Shown in pieces: positions 27,111 to 38,524 of a stretch of 56,359 bases of DNA (its first letter is position 1; every line of letters starts with the position of its first letter). The stretch comes from JBKBRC01 sp046292345 (GTDB taxonomy: Bacteria > Bacteroidota > Rhodothermia > Rhodothermales > Rubricoccaceae). The notes under the pieces were generated by a model. It did no database searches. It was not told the DNA's origin and saw only the letters and a list, made by a program, of their open reading frames with translations. The translations under genes and the position numbers were made by a program. The stretch spans positions 1 to 56,359 of the forward strand of contig JBKBRC010000017.1 of assembly GCA_046292345.1 (NCBI GenBank), written 5' to 3'.

Positions 27111-29831
27111 ATGCGACTCCGCTACGGCCTTCTTGCGCTCGCGCTGGCCTTTCCCCTGCTCGCTCAGGCGCAGCTCTCACCTGCGGTGCACGCTGCGCAG
27201 CAGCACTTCCGCGCCACGAAGGCCGCTGACCTGGCCCCGGGCGACCTGGACGACCTCCACCCCTCGGACGTGTACGTGGACCGTCTGACCGGCGCCACGC
27301 AGGTCTACCTCGTGCAGCGCCACGAGGGCATCCCGGTCCTCGGCACCACGACTGCGGCGACGGTGCTCCCGAGCGGCGACGTGCTCTCGGTTGCGGACCG
27401 GTTCCAGAAGAATCTAGCGCGGCAGGCGGCCCCGGCCGTGCCCTCGCTCGCCGCCGCCGCCGCCGAGGCGACGGCGCTCGCCCACGTGGCACGTCTGTCC
27501 CGTGAGGCCGTGCGCGAGGCCGAGCGCGAAGGGCACTACACCCCGCTCGTCTCGGACGATCCGGCGACCGACGCCGCGCGCGCAGCGCGCGTAGCCACCT
27601 ACGAGCGCCTGCTCGAGCCGCGCCTCGTCTACGTGCGCGACGGGCAGGGCGCGCTGCGCCTGGCCTACGACCTCACAATCGCCGGGGACGGCGGCCCGCA
27701 GGGCCAGGAGCTCTGGAGCGTGCAGGTAGACGCCCACTCGGGCCGCGTCCTCAGCGCCGTAGACGAGGTCGTACGCGAGCGCGAGGAACACCTGCCGCGC
27801 GAGGCGATGCGCGCGCCGCGAAGCCTGGCGCCCGCCGCCGCAGAGGGGCTGGAGGCTACGACGGCACCGCTGGCCGCCTGGGGCGCCGCCGGCGTGACCC
27901 CCGTTGGCACGTACCGCGTCGTGCCCTACCCGTTCGAGTCGCCCAACCACGGCGCCGTCGCGCTCGTGGCCGGCACGCCCGATGTCGTGGCCTCGCGTCT
28001 GGGCTGGCACGCGACGGCCGCGCAGAGCTTCACCATCACCCGCGGCAACAACGTCTGGGCCTACGCCGACCGCACGGCCTCCAACACGCCCGACAGCACG
28101 CCCGACGCGCAGCCCGACGGCGGGGCCGGCCTCGTCTTCGACTTCCCGTTCAACCCCTCGCTGGCGCCTGTCGACAACCTCGCCTCGGCGGTTACGAACC
28201 TGTTCTACTGGAACAACATCGTCCACGACATCGCGTACCGCTACGGCTTTGACGAGCCCTCGGGCAATTTCCAGGCGAGCAACTTCGGGCTCGGCGGGCT
28301 GGGCAATGACCCCGTGCGCGCCGAGGCACAGGACGGCTCGGGCACCGACAACGCCAACTTCTCCTCGCCGGTGGACGGCGTCTCGGGCCGCATGCAGATG
28401 TTCGAATGGAGCGGTGGGACCGAGGTGCGCGTGACCGCGCCGGCCAACATCGCCGGGCCGAAGCCCTCCTCGGGTGCGGCTTTCGGCGTGCGCGGCGTAG
28501 GCGTGACACGCCCGGTCGTGCTCATCCAAGGCCAGTTCGGCGCGGTGGGCTGCAACGAGTCCGGCAATACGAGCATCACCAACACGGCGGCCATCAGCGG
28601 CAACATCGCCCTCATCGAGCGCGGCAATTGCAACTTCGTCACCAAGGCCCGCGCCGCGCAGGCCGCCGGCGCCGCCGGCGTGATGATCTTCAACAGCGCC
28701 AACCCGGCCACGGGCACGCCCGAGTCGCTTGTGACGATGGCGCTGCCCGACGGCGAGCCCAACGACGTCACCATTCCGGCCGTGTTCGTGCAGCGCTCGA
28801 CCGGCCTGGCCATCTCGGAAAGCTTCCTCGACGTGACGGCGCTCGTCCGCGTGGACCAGAACCGCGACTCGGACATGGACGCTGGCGTGATCGTGCACGA
28901 GTACGCGCACGGCATCTCGATCCGCCTGACCGGCGGGCCGAGCACCAACTGCCTCAACGGGCAGGAGCAGATGGGTGAGGGCTGGTCGGACTACTACGGC
29001 CTCATGCTCACCATGCAGCCCGGCGACACAGGCGCGCAGCGCCGCGGCATCGCGACGTACCTCCAGTTCGAGAGCACCGACGGCCGGGGCATCCGCAACG
29101 CGCCCTACTCGACCGACTTCTCGGTCAACAACTACACCTACCAGGACGTGATCTCGTTCGGCGGCACGACCGGGCAGGCGCGCAGCCTCTCCGTCCCGCA
29201 CGGCGTCGGCTTCGTCTGGGGCTCGATGCTGTGGGACATGACGTGGAACTTGATCCAGACCAACGGCTTCGACCCGGACCTCTACAACGCCTCTGGCATG
29301 GCCGGCAATCAGGTCGCGCTGCGGCTCGTCACGCAGGCGCTCAAGATGCAGCCCTGCGCACCGGGCTTCGTCGACGGGCGCAACGCCATCCTGGCTGCCG
29401 ACCAGATGCTCTACGGTGGCGCGCACGCCGCGCAAATCTGGACCGCGTTCGCGCGGCGCGGCCTCGGGGCCAACGCCACACAGGGCTCGTCGGCCGTCCT
29501 CAACGACGGCACGGCCGACTTCACGACGCCGCCGGGCGTCTCGAACGAAACGGACGCCGTGGCTGGCGCTTCGCGCCTTGAAATCGCCGGCCCGAACCCG
29601 TTCCGCACCCGGACAGCCGTAACGCTCGAGGTAGACGCGCCGCAGACGGTACTCGTCGCGCTCTACGACCTGCTCGGGCGCCGCCTGGCGGTGCTGCACG
29701 ACGGCGCGCTTGCCGCGGGCGTACCCAGCACGGTCGACGTGGAGGCGGCAGGGCTGCCCGCTGGTACATACGTCGTGCAGGCGACGGGCGAGACGTTCCG
29801 TGCCACGCAGCGTGTGACGATCGTCCGCTAA
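27111..29831 (+). CDS. Secreted M36 (fungalysin-type) metalloprotease with inserted PA domain and sorting tail
   Basis: This is a 906-aa protein. The signal peptide LLALALAFPLLAQAQ precedes an FTP/PepSY-type propeptide (DLHPSDVYVDRLTGATQVYL, with LRLAYDLTIAG further on). The catalytic domain starts with NLFYWNNIVHDIAYRYGF. It is split by a protease-associated (PA) domain, about residues 435-585 (GNIALIERGNCNFVTKARAA, AAGAAGVMIFNSANP). The zinc motif HEYAHG (H596, E597, H600) and MGEGWSDYYGLMLTMQPGD (E623) follow. The C-terminus is a sorting tail (IAGPNPFRTRTAVTLEV ... LYDLLGRRLAVL ... GTYVVQATG). It lacks the Fn3 and acidic-linker part of its neighbour. The upstream terminator and promoter box suggest its own transcript. 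Likely extracellular protein degradation; the substrate is unknown. Confidence 0.94.
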   Translation: MRLRYGLLALALAFPLLAQAQLSPAVHAAQQHFRATKAADLAPGDLDDLHPSDVYVDRLTGATQVYLVQRHEGIPVLGTTTAATVLPSGDVLSVADRFQKNLARQAAPAVPSLAAAAAEATALAHVARLSREAVREAEREGHYTPLVSDDPATDAARAARVATYERLLEPRLVYVRDGQGALRLAYDLTIAGDGGPQGQELWSVQVDAHSGRVLSAVDEVVREREEHLPREAMRAPRSLAPAAAEGLEATTAPLAAWGAAGVTPVGTYRVVPYPFESPNHGAVALVAGTPDVVASRLGWHATAAQSFTITRGNNVWAYADRTASNTPDSTPDAQPDGGAGLVFDFPFNPSLAPVDNLASAVTNLFYWNNIVHDIAYRYGFDEPSGNFQASNFGLGGLGNDPVRAEAQDGSGTDNANFSSPVDGVSGRMQMFEWSGGTEVRVTAPANIAGPKPSSGAAFGVRGVGVTRPVVLIQGQFGAVGCNESGNTSITNTAAISGNIALIERGNCNFVTKARAAQAAGAAGVMIFNSANPATGTPESLVTMALPDGEPNDVTIPAVFVQRSTGLAISESFLDVTALVRVDQNRDSDMDAGVIVHEYAHGISIRLTGGPSTNCLNGQEQMGEGWSDYYGLMLTMQPGDTGAQRRGIATYLQFESTDGRGIRNAPYSTDFSVNNYTYQDVISFGGTTGQARSLSVPHGVGFVWGSMLWDMTWNLIQTNGFDPDLYNASGMAGNQVALRLVTQALKMQPCAPGFVDGRNAILAADQMLYGGAHAAQIWTAFARRGLGANATQGSSAVLNDGTADFTTPPGVSNETDAVAGASRLEIAGPNPFRTRTAVTLEVDAPQTVLVALYDLLGRRLAVLHDGALAAGVPSTVDVEAAGLPAGTYVVQATGETFRATQRVTIVR

Positions 29832-29856
29832 GCCGGCCCGCACCTGAAGGCTTCGG

Positions 29857-29890
29857 AAGGCCCCGTCGCACGGCGGTGCGGCGGGGCCTT
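29857..29890. terminator. Hairpin between convergent genes (second M36 protease and rRNA methyltransferase)
   Basis: AAGGCCCCGTCGCAC pairs with GTGCGGCGGGGCCTT (15 bp, one G-U) around a GGCG loop. No long T-run. It lies between two convergent genes, so it may serve both. Confidence 0.7.
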
Positions 29891-29925
29891 GCTGCCTTCC
29901 GGAGAGGCTGCCTCCCAGAGAGCGG

Positions 29926-30915
29926 CTAGCGCGCCCCGGGTGGGCCAGCCGTCGAGTCGTGCTTGACGAGCCGGGCGACGAAGAAGCCCTCCAGGAGTCC
30001 GTCCGGCAGCACGCGCCGCGCCCGCGTCACCTGTGGGTGAAACGGGCGCCCCTCCCACGACGCGAGTCCTGGCAGTGCTGCCGCAGCTACCGGACCCGTC
30101 TCGGGAAGCCCTGCCTCCACGACCTCGAGCCGCCCGCCGAACGTGCGGAGCGCCTTCGTCAGCACGCCTTCGTTCTCTTCGGGCGCGAACGTGCACGTGG
30201 CGTAGACGAGCGTGCCGCCGGGCCGTAGCGCCTGCACGGCCGCAAACAGCAGCCGCTGCTGCTTGGCGCGCATCTCCTTCACCTTGCGCGGCGACCAGTA
30301 GCGCACGCTCTCCGGATCGGCCGTGTGGAAGCGGCCCTCGGTCGAGCATGGCGCGTCGAGCAGGACGCGGTCGTACGACTCGGGCGCGCGGTGCCAGAAC
30401 GCCGTGCCTGAGGCGCAGTGCGCCCGCACCAGCGTCGCGCCCTGCGCCTCGACGTTGGCGCGTAGCTTGTAGTACCGCGCGCGCACCTTCTCGACGGCGT
30501 CGAGCGTGCCCTCGTTCTGCATCAGCGCGGCGACCTGACCTGTCTTGGAGCCCGGCGCGGCGCACAGGTCGAGCACGCGCTCGCCGGGCCGCGCGCCGAG
30601 CAGCAGCGGCGGCAGTTGGCTCGAGACGTTCTGCACGTACAGGTGCCCCTCTCGGTAGGGTCCGGAGGCCAGCAGTGCCGCGCGCGCGCCGGCAGGCACC
30701 GCGAACGCGCCCAGCACGCCCTCGACAGCCATGAACGGGACGCCCTCGGCGGTCAGCCGCGCCAGCGTATCGGCCTCGGGCGCGACGAGCGGCACGGCGC
30801 GGAAGCCCGTTGCCGCGGGCGCTTCGAACGTAGCGCGCACGGCCGGCAGCCGCTCCGGCGGGACGATGCGCGCAAGGCGCTCGAGAAAAGCAGGCGGGAG
30901 CGAGGCGTCGGACAC
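29926..30915 (-). CDS. RsmB/RsmF-type rRNA (cytosine-C5) methyltransferase
   Basis: This is a 329-aa protein with start GTG 30915. The SAM-binding motif is VLDLCAAPGSKTGQVAAL (about 114-131), and the two catalytic cysteines of the NOL1/NOP2/Sun family lie in LLDAPCSTEGRF (C190) and YATCTFAPEENEG (C241). The substrate segment YWSPRKVKEMRAKQQRLL is also typical. There is no N-terminal NusB-like domain, so it is closer to RsmF than RsmB in architecture, and the precise rRNA target (or tRNA) is open. Acts in the cytoplasm on ribosomal RNA. It is divergent from clpX and convergent with the second M36 gene. Confidence 0.9.
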   Translation of the reverse strand: MSDASLPPAFLERLARIVPPERLPAVRATFEAPAATGFRAVPLVAPEADTLARLTAEGVPFMAVEGVLGAFAVPAGARAALLASGPYREGHLYVQNVSSQLPPLLLGARPGERVLDLCAAPGSKTGQVAALMQNEGTLDAVEKVRARYYKLRANVEAQGATLVRAHCASGTAFWHRAPESYDRVLLDAPCSTEGRFHTADPESVRYWSPRKVKEMRAKQQRLLFAAVQALRPGGTLVYATCTFAPEENEGVLTKALRTFGGRLEVVEAGLPETGPVAAAALPGLASWEGRPFHPQVTRARRVLPDGLLEGFFVARLVKHDSTAGPPGAR

Positions 30916-31062
30916 GGGCGCAGTGGCAGGGGGACCTGGCGAGGGTACGGCCCGGCATGGGGGCGGTGCCGGGAAGTACGCGCGAGAACGGTGCGCGCGG
31001 CAAATTCCGCCGCCGGCGCGCTACGCGCGCTCTGCCCGGCAGCACGCGCACTAACGGGTGCC

Positions 31063-31070
31063 TACCTTTG
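31063..31070 (+). promoter_or_regulatory. -7-like promoter box for clpX
   Basis: TACCTTTG is an exact match to the Bacteroidota -7 consensus TAnnTTTG. It lies 43 nt before the clpX ATG. No good -33 TTTG at 19-21 nt upstream. Confidence 0.6.
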
Positions 31071-31113
31071 GGCCGATACACCCGCCCGCTCCCACCGGTC
31101 CGCCTCCGCCCGT

Positions 31114-32382
<1,269 letters not shown>

Positions 32383-32425
32383 CCAGCGCCTGTGCCCCGG
32401 CAGACGCCCCGACGAGCGGGCGTCG

Positions 32426-32433
32426 TAGCTTGG
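32426..32433 (+). promoter_or_regulatory. -7-like promoter box for the ECF sigma factor gene
   Basis: TAGCTTGG, 19 nt before the ATG. A small GACGCCC/GGGCGTC hairpin (about 32404-32425) precedes it and may end clpX transcription. Confidence 0.5.
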
Positions 32434-32452
32434 CGCTCCGCTCCGCACCCCC

Positions 32453-33169
32453 ATGGCCGACACGCCCGACGCCTCCCACTCGTCCGCTCTGCCGGCCTCC
32501 CCGGCGCCGGCTCGTGAGGCGCCGCTCGTGCCAGAGACCACCACTTCGGCCGCGGTCCCTCCGGAGGGCCCCTCCGCCGGGACGCCGTCGGCCTCGAGCG
32601 AGGAGGACCGCGCCCTCGTCGCGCGCGCGCTCGGCGGCGACCAGCGCGCCTACGAGCGGCTCGTGCACAAGTACGAGGGGCCGCTGCGCCGCCACGTGGG
32701 CCGGCTCGTGCGCAGCCAGACCGACGTGGACGACCTCGTGCAGGAGGCTCTGGCCAAGGCATTCGCCTCGCTCGCCACGTACGCGCCCGCTTTCGCGTTC
32801 TCGACCTGGCTCTACCGCATCGCCACCAACCACGCCATCGACCACCTCCGCCGGCGGCGTCTGCCCACGTTCTCGATCGACAGGCCGGTGCAGACGCGCG
32901 ACGGCGAGATGCAGGTCGAGCTGCCCGACACGACGTACCGCCCCGACCGCCACCTCATCGCCGACCAGCGCGGCACGCTCATCCAGGCCGCCATCGACGC
33001 GCTCCCGCCCAGATATCACCGCGTGATCGTCATGCGGCACCAGCAGGAGCTGAGCTACGAGGAGATCGCGGAGCAACTCGGGCTGCCGCTCGGGACGGTC
33101 AAGGCGCACATCTTCCGCGCGCGCGCGCTGCTGAACAAGTACCTCAAGGATCGTCGGGACGATCTCTGA
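32453..33169 (+). CDS. ECF (RpoE-type) RNA polymerase sigma factor
   Basis: This is a 238-aa protein. A poorly conserved Ala/Pro-rich leader of about 48 residues precedes region 2 (YERLVHKYEGPLRRHVGRLV, DDLVQEALAKAF, FSTWLYRIATNHAIDHLRRR). A linker leads to region 4 (ALPPRYHRVIVMRHQQELSY, EEIAEQLGLPLGTVKAHIFRAR, ALLNKYLKDRR). Family knowledge: group IV sigma factors direct polymerase to stress or envelope promoters. No anti-sigma gene is next to it; the following gene is on the other strand. The N-terminal extension is unusual but an internal start is not obvious, as the promoter box fits the first ATG. Confidence 0.93.
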   Translation: MADTPDASHSSALPASPAPAREAPLVPETTTSAAVPPEGPSAGTPSASSEEDRALVARALGGDQRAYERLVHKYEGPLRRHVGRLVRSQTDVDDLVQEALAKAFASLATYAPAFAFSTWLYRIATNHAIDHLRRRRLPTFSIDRPVQTRDGEMQVELPDTTYRPDRHLIADQRGTLIQAAIDALPPRYHRVIVMRHQQELSYEEIAEQLGLPLGTVKAHIFRARALLNKYLKDRRDDL

Positions 33170-33211
33170 AGCCAGCGCGCGCGACGGCGGGACGCGTGGC
33201 GACGGAAGGTG

Positions 33212-33246
33212 GGCGGGCCCGCCAGAATGCTCCCGGCGGGCCCGCC
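33212..33246. terminator. Double palindrome between convergent ECF sigma and subtilisin genes
   Basis: The self-complementary GGCGGGCCCGCC occurs twice (33212-33223, 33235-33246) separated by 11 nt. Both copies together form a strong hairpin on either strand, suited to a bidirectional terminator. There is no T-run. Confidence 0.6.
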
Positions 33247-33265
33247 TCCTGCGCCCGCCGGGGCG

Positions 33266-34741
<1,476 letters not shown>

Positions 34742-34945
34742 GGGGTGTCAGGGCTACGCGCGCCGGTGTTGGCGCAGCGGCGACGCGAATGTGCGCAGAT
34801 CGTCAAGGAATCGCAAAGAGCGGGTGTATGAATTGTGGAGGCGACGTCCTGCTGCCCTCCCGGAAACCCTCATACAGGCCCCAGCCGGAGACGCTTCCAC
34901 ACGGGCAGCGTGTCCCGCGCGCGCGTCGGCTCGGGACCCGGGCCT

Positions 34946-37438
34946 TCAGAATAGCCCGACGGGGTCTACGTCGAGGTTGATGCGGCAGCCGGCAGGCACG
35001 GCCACGGCCGTGCCCGTGCGCACGGCTGCGGCGAGGGCGGTGGCCGGCACGCAGCGGGGCGCTTTGACGAAGAGGTGCACGCGCCACTGCCGCTGCACGC
35101 GCCCGACGGCCGCCGCAGCCGGGCCGAGCACCTCCGCGCCGATCTCGGCGGCGGCCCGCCCGAGCGCTTCGGCGCAGCGTCCCGCAAGTGCGTGCACCGC
35201 GTCCTCCTCCGGCCCCTTGCACTCGATCCCCACCATGCGCCCGAAGGGTGGGTAGCCGAGAGCCCGCCGCTCGGCGAGCTCGTGCCGCACGAAGCCGGCC
35301 ACGTCGTGCGCGCAGGCGAAGCGCAGCGCCGGGTGGTCCGGATTGCGGGTCTGGAGGATGACCTCTCCCGGGAGGTCGTGGCGCCCGGCGCGCCCGGCCA
35401 CCTGCGCGAGGAGCTGAAACGTGCGTTCGGCGGCGCGAAAGTCGGGCAGCAGCATTCCCGTGTCTGCGTTGACGACGCCGACGAGCGTGACGCGCGGGAA
35501 GTCGAGGCCCTTGGCGACCATCTGCGTGCCGAGCAGGATGTCGGCCTCGCCGCGGCCGAAGCGCTCGAGCAGCGTGCGGTGCGCGCCGCGGCGGGCGGTC
35601 GTGTCGAGATCCATGCGGAGCAGGCGGGCCTCCGGGAAGACGTCGGCCAGTTCCTCCTCGACGCGCTGCGTGCCCGCGCCGAGCAGGCGCACCGCGCGCT
35701 CGCCGCAGGCCGGGCAGGTTTCGGGCAGACGCTCGGCGCGTCCGCAGTAGTGGCACCGGAGCTGGCGTGCGGCCTTGTGTACGGTGAGCGAGACGGCACA
35801 GTCGCGGCAGGAGGGCGTGAAGCCGCAGCTGTCGCACGTGGCGACGGGCGCGTAGCCGCGGCGGTTCTGGAGCAGGATGGTCTGCTCGCCGCGCGCGAGG
35901 CGGGCCGCGACGGCGTCGCGGAGCGTGTCCGAGAGCGCACCCTTGAGGCGACGAACCTCGCGCTCGCGCGTCAGGTCGACGAGGCGGACGGGCGGCAGCG
36001 GCGCCGCCGGCCGGCCGGCCACGGGCACGCGCTCGGGCATGCCCAGGTAGGCGTACTTGCCCGCGCGCACGTTGGCGACGGTCTCCAGGCTCGGCGTGGC
36101 GCTGCCGAGCACGCACACGGCGCCGGCGCGGTGCGCGCGCATCACGGCCACGTCGCGCGCGTGGTAGCGCGGCGCGGGGTCGAACTGCTTGTAGCTGGCC
36201 TCGTGCTCCTCGTCCACGATGACGAGGCCGAGGCGCTCCACGGGGGCGAGCACGGCCGAGCGGGGCCCGATCACGACCGGGAAGCGCCCCTCGCGGATGG
36301 CCGTCCAGGCGTCGAGGCGCTCGCCGGGCGACATGCGGCTGTGGAGCACGGCCACGCGGTCGCCGAAGTGGGCGCGGAAGCGTCGTACTGTCTGGGGCGT
36401 GAGGGCGATCTCGGGCACGAGCACGAGCGCCGTGCGCCCGGCCGCGAGGGCGTGGCGGAGCGCGCGGAGGTAGACCTCGGTCTTGCCACTGCCGGTCACG
36501 CCGTGCAGCAGGAAGGTGCGGACCGGCCCCTGCTCGCCCGTGCTCTGCGCGCCCGCCGGTTCGGGCTCGGCCGCCGCGTCGAGCGCGGCGACGAGCGCGT
36601 CTACGGCCGCCTGCTGCGCCGGATGCAGGGCGAGTGCCTCCGGAGGGGACGGTGCGGGGCCGTCGAGGCCATCGGCGCGGCGCTCGACCGGGCGCACGTC
36701 GATGCGGACAAGCCCGCGCGCGGCGAGCGCGCGCGCGGCGGCGGCGGAGGCCCCGCTGACGCGGAGCGCGTCGGCTTGCCGGAGCGGCGTGGCGCTGCGG
36801 GCGAGCACCGCGAGCAGGGCGCGCTGCTTCTCGCCGCGCACGCCGCGCGCGTCTGCGCCGTCGACGAGCGAGAGGTGCGGCTCGAGGCGCGCGCGCGCGC
36901 GCGCGACGCCGACTTCGTCGTCCAGAGCGATGCAGCCCGCGGCCTCGAGCCGGCGCAGGCGGTGCGCCGGGAACGCCCGCCCGAGGCCGTCCTCGATGCG
37001 GCGCAGCGGGACGCCCTCCCCGTTGGCCTCACGCAGCGCCTCGGCAAGGGTGCGCGCGGGCCCGTCGGCGGCGTCGGGCCAGGCCTCGGGCGGGGCGAGG
37101 GCACGCACCACGCGGCGGCTCTCGAGGCTCGTGCCGCTCGGGAGGGCCGCGCGCAGCGCCTCGCCCCAGGTGCAGACGTAGTACTCTGCGATCCAGCGCG
37201 TGAGGGCGAGCAGCTCGGGGGTGAGCGCCGGGCGCGCGTCGAGCACGTCCACGACCTCCCGTGCCTCTTCCGGGCACGCGCCGCCGCGCGCCGCGATGAC
37301 GCCCGTGAGCATGCGCCGCCCGAACGGCACGAGCACGCGCGCGCCGGGCTGCGCGTCGGCGTCCATCTCGAGCGGCACGCGGTACGAGAACACGCCCTCG
37401 ACGGGCGCAAGCGGGACAACCTGCGCGGCGGCAACCAT
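34946..37438 (-). CDS. priA: Primosomal replication restart helicase PriA
   Basis: This is an 830-aa protein. The N-terminal 3'-DNA-binding and winged-helix parts (FSYRVPLEMDADAQPGARVLVPFG) lead to the helicase core: Walker A GVTGSGKT (313-320), DEEH box (409-412), and ATPSLETVANV. An 8-cysteine zinc region follows, with C535/C538, C544/C547, C562/C565 and C575/C578. The second RecA-like part carries LGTQMVAKGLDFPRVTLVGV and QVAGRAGRHD. The C-terminal domain ends VPAGCRINLDVDPVGLF. Family knowledge: PriA rebuilds replication forks after collapse by loading DnaB. Transcription may be leaderless, as the box at 37443-37450 ends 4 nt before the start. The 204 bases between it and the subtilisin gene hold nothing I can support. 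Confidence 0.97.
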   Translation of the reverse strand: MVAAAQVVPLAPVEGVFSYRVPLEMDADAQPGARVLVPFGRRMLTGVIAARGGACPEEAREVVDVLDARPALTPELLALTRWIAEYYVCTWGEALRAALPSGTSLESRRVVRALAPPEAWPDAADGPARTLAEALREANGEGVPLRRIEDGLGRAFPAHRLRRLEAAGCIALDDEVGVARARARLEPHLSLVDGADARGVRGEKQRALLAVLARSATPLRQADALRVSGASAAAARALAARGLVRIDVRPVERRADGLDGPAPSPPEALALHPAQQAAVDALVAALDAAAEPEPAGAQSTGEQGPVRTFLLHGVTGSGKTEVYLRALRHALAAGRTALVLVPEIALTPQTVRRFRAHFGDRVAVLHSRMSPGERLDAWTAIREGRFPVVIGPRSAVLAPVERLGLVIVDEEHEASYKQFDPAPRYHARDVAVMRAHRAGAVCVLGSATPSLETVANVRAGKYAYLGMPERVPVAGRPAAPLPPVRLVDLTREREVRRLKGALSDTLRDAVAARLARGEQTILLQNRRGYAPVATCDSCGFTPSCRDCAVSLTVHKAARQLRCHYCGRAERLPETCPACGERAVRLLGAGTQRVEEELADVFPEARLLRMDLDTTARRGAHRTLLERFGRGEADILLGTQMVAKGLDFPRVTLVGVVNADTGMLLPDFRAAERTFQLLAQVAGRAGRHDLPGEVILQTRNPDHPALRFACAHDVAGFVRHELAERRALGYPPFGRMVGIECKGPEEDAVHALAGRCAEALGRAAAEIGAEVLGPAAAAVGRVQRQWRVHLFVKAPRCVPATALAAAVRTGTAVAVPAGCRINLDVDPVGLF

Positions 37439-37442
37439 GCAC

Positions 37443-37450
37443 CGAAGTTA
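37443..37450 (-). promoter_or_regulatory. -7-like promoter box for priA, possibly leaderless
   Basis: The minus strand reads TAACTTCG, followed by GTGC and the ATG of priA. The short distance would place the transcript start near the start codon. Confidence 0.4.
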
Positions 37451-37494
37451 GCCCGCCCGGCGGGATGCGCGCGCGGATTCGGCGCGGCTGTCCG

Positions 37495-37502
37495 TAGGTT
37501 GA
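37495..37502 (+). promoter_or_regulatory. -7-like promoter box for the lipoprotein pair
   Basis: TAGGTTGA lies 23 nt before the ATG at 37526. It is weaker than the TAnCTT boxes, since C is replaced by G. Confidence 0.3.
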
Positions 37503-37525
37503 AGGGCCCACCAGCCCGCCCCTGC

Positions 37526-38524
37526 ATGCGTCCTGACGTCTCCCCCGGCTTCACGCCGCCGTTCGCGTCGCTCGTCGTGCTGGCGGTGGCGACGCTCGGC
37601 GTCGCCTCCAGTTGCCAGGAGCAGGGCGCCGGTCCGGCCCCCGAGGCAGCCACGTCCGAGGCGGCGGCGCCAGGCGCCCCTGCGCCGTCTGAGACGAACA
37701 CCCGCGCCGCGCGCGCCGCCGCCGCCGGCCTCACCCTAGCGCAGGCCGATAGCCTCGTCGCGCTCGGCTACCCGGTCTACGTTCCGGCCATGCCCGAGGG
37801 ATGGATGCTCACCGGCTTTCTGGCGCGTGCCTACGTGCGGGGCGACGAGCGCTTCCCCGAGTACACGCTCACCTACGCCGAGCGGAGCGGGGCCTGCGTC
37901 GTCGTCGAGGGCGCCTCCGAAGGGCTCGGCGACGTGTTCGTGCAGCCTCCGCCGCGTGAGCAGGCCGTGCCGCTTGCGCGCGTCTCGGCGTTCGGGCCGG
38001 CGCTGCTCGGCTGGGCCGAGGCGGGCGACGGCGTGGCGGGGTGGGAGAACGGGCGCGTCTCGACCGAGTGGATCGGGAGCGACGGCCTCTACGTGCTCGT
38101 TCGCTCCGACGACGGGCCGGCCTGCACGCCGGCGCGCGCCGAGGAGGTGGAGGCGTTCGTGGCGAGCCTGCGTCCGCTCGAGCCCGCCGACGACGCACTC
38201 GTGCTCGGCCCGCTCGCGCCGGCCGCGTTCGAGGCGCCGGCGCCGGGCGAGGACCCGGTCGCGCTCGCGCTCGCGGCGTTCGGGTCCGCCGAGCCGGGCG
38301 AGGGCCGGCAGCGCACCGGGACGCAGACCCTCCGCCAGACCGATCACTACGCGGCCGTGCTCGTGACCACCACCGACCGGGCCGACGACTCCGTGCGCGA
38401 CCTTCGGACGCGCGCGTTCTTCGTGCGCGCCCCGGGCGGCTGGACGCTCCGCGCCGCCGGGCAGCAGTGGCGCTGCCAGAGCGGCCGGGGCGCACAGGAC
38501 TGGACAACCGACCCCTGCTTATGA
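37526..38524 (+). CDS. Putative lipoprotein, first of a paralogous overlapping pair
   Basis: This is 332 aa from ATG 37526. A signal peptide (FASLVVLAVATLGVASSC) ends in a Cys that fits a weak lipobox. An Ala/Glu/Pro linker follows, then a domain LTLAQADSLVALGYPVYVPA-MPEGWMLTGF with YTLTYAERSGACVVVEGASE and WAEAGDGVAGWENGRVSTEW. A further C-terminal domain of about 100 residues follows (TLRQTDHYAAVLVTTTDR, RTRAFFVRAPGGWTLRAAG). I do not recognise a named family; the PVYVP-x-x-P-x-G-W pattern recalls periplasmic domains in DUF4367-like proteins. The next gene repeats the first domain and starts inside this stop codon (ATGA overlap), so both are translationally coupled. An outer-envelope location is inferred. 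Confidence 0.8.
   Translation: MRPDVSPGFTPPFASLVVLAVATLGVASSCQEQGAGPAPEAATSEAAAPGAPAPSETNTRAARAAAAGLTLAQADSLVALGYPVYVPAMPEGWMLTGFLARAYVRGDERFPEYTLTYAERSGACVVVEGASEGLGDVFVQPPPREQAVPLARVSAFGPALLGWAEAGDGVAGWENGRVSTEWIGSDGLYVLVRSDDGPACTPARAEEVEAFVASLRPLEPADDALVLGPLAPAAFEAPAPGEDPVALALAAFGSAEPGEGRQRTGTQTLRQTDHYAAVLVTTTDRADDSVRDLRTRAFFVRAPGGWTLRAAGQQWRCQSGRGAQDWTTDPCL

Noticed and set aside
23265..29831. Recent horizontal transfer of the M36 pair
   Set aside because: Coding GC and codon use look like the neighbours, and no mobile elements are nearby. Only the promoters are AT-rich.
35075..37525. N-terminal extension of the lipoprotein at 37526 over priA
   Set aside because: The frame is open but lies opposite PriA and lacks any domain. 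The signal peptide begins at 37526.
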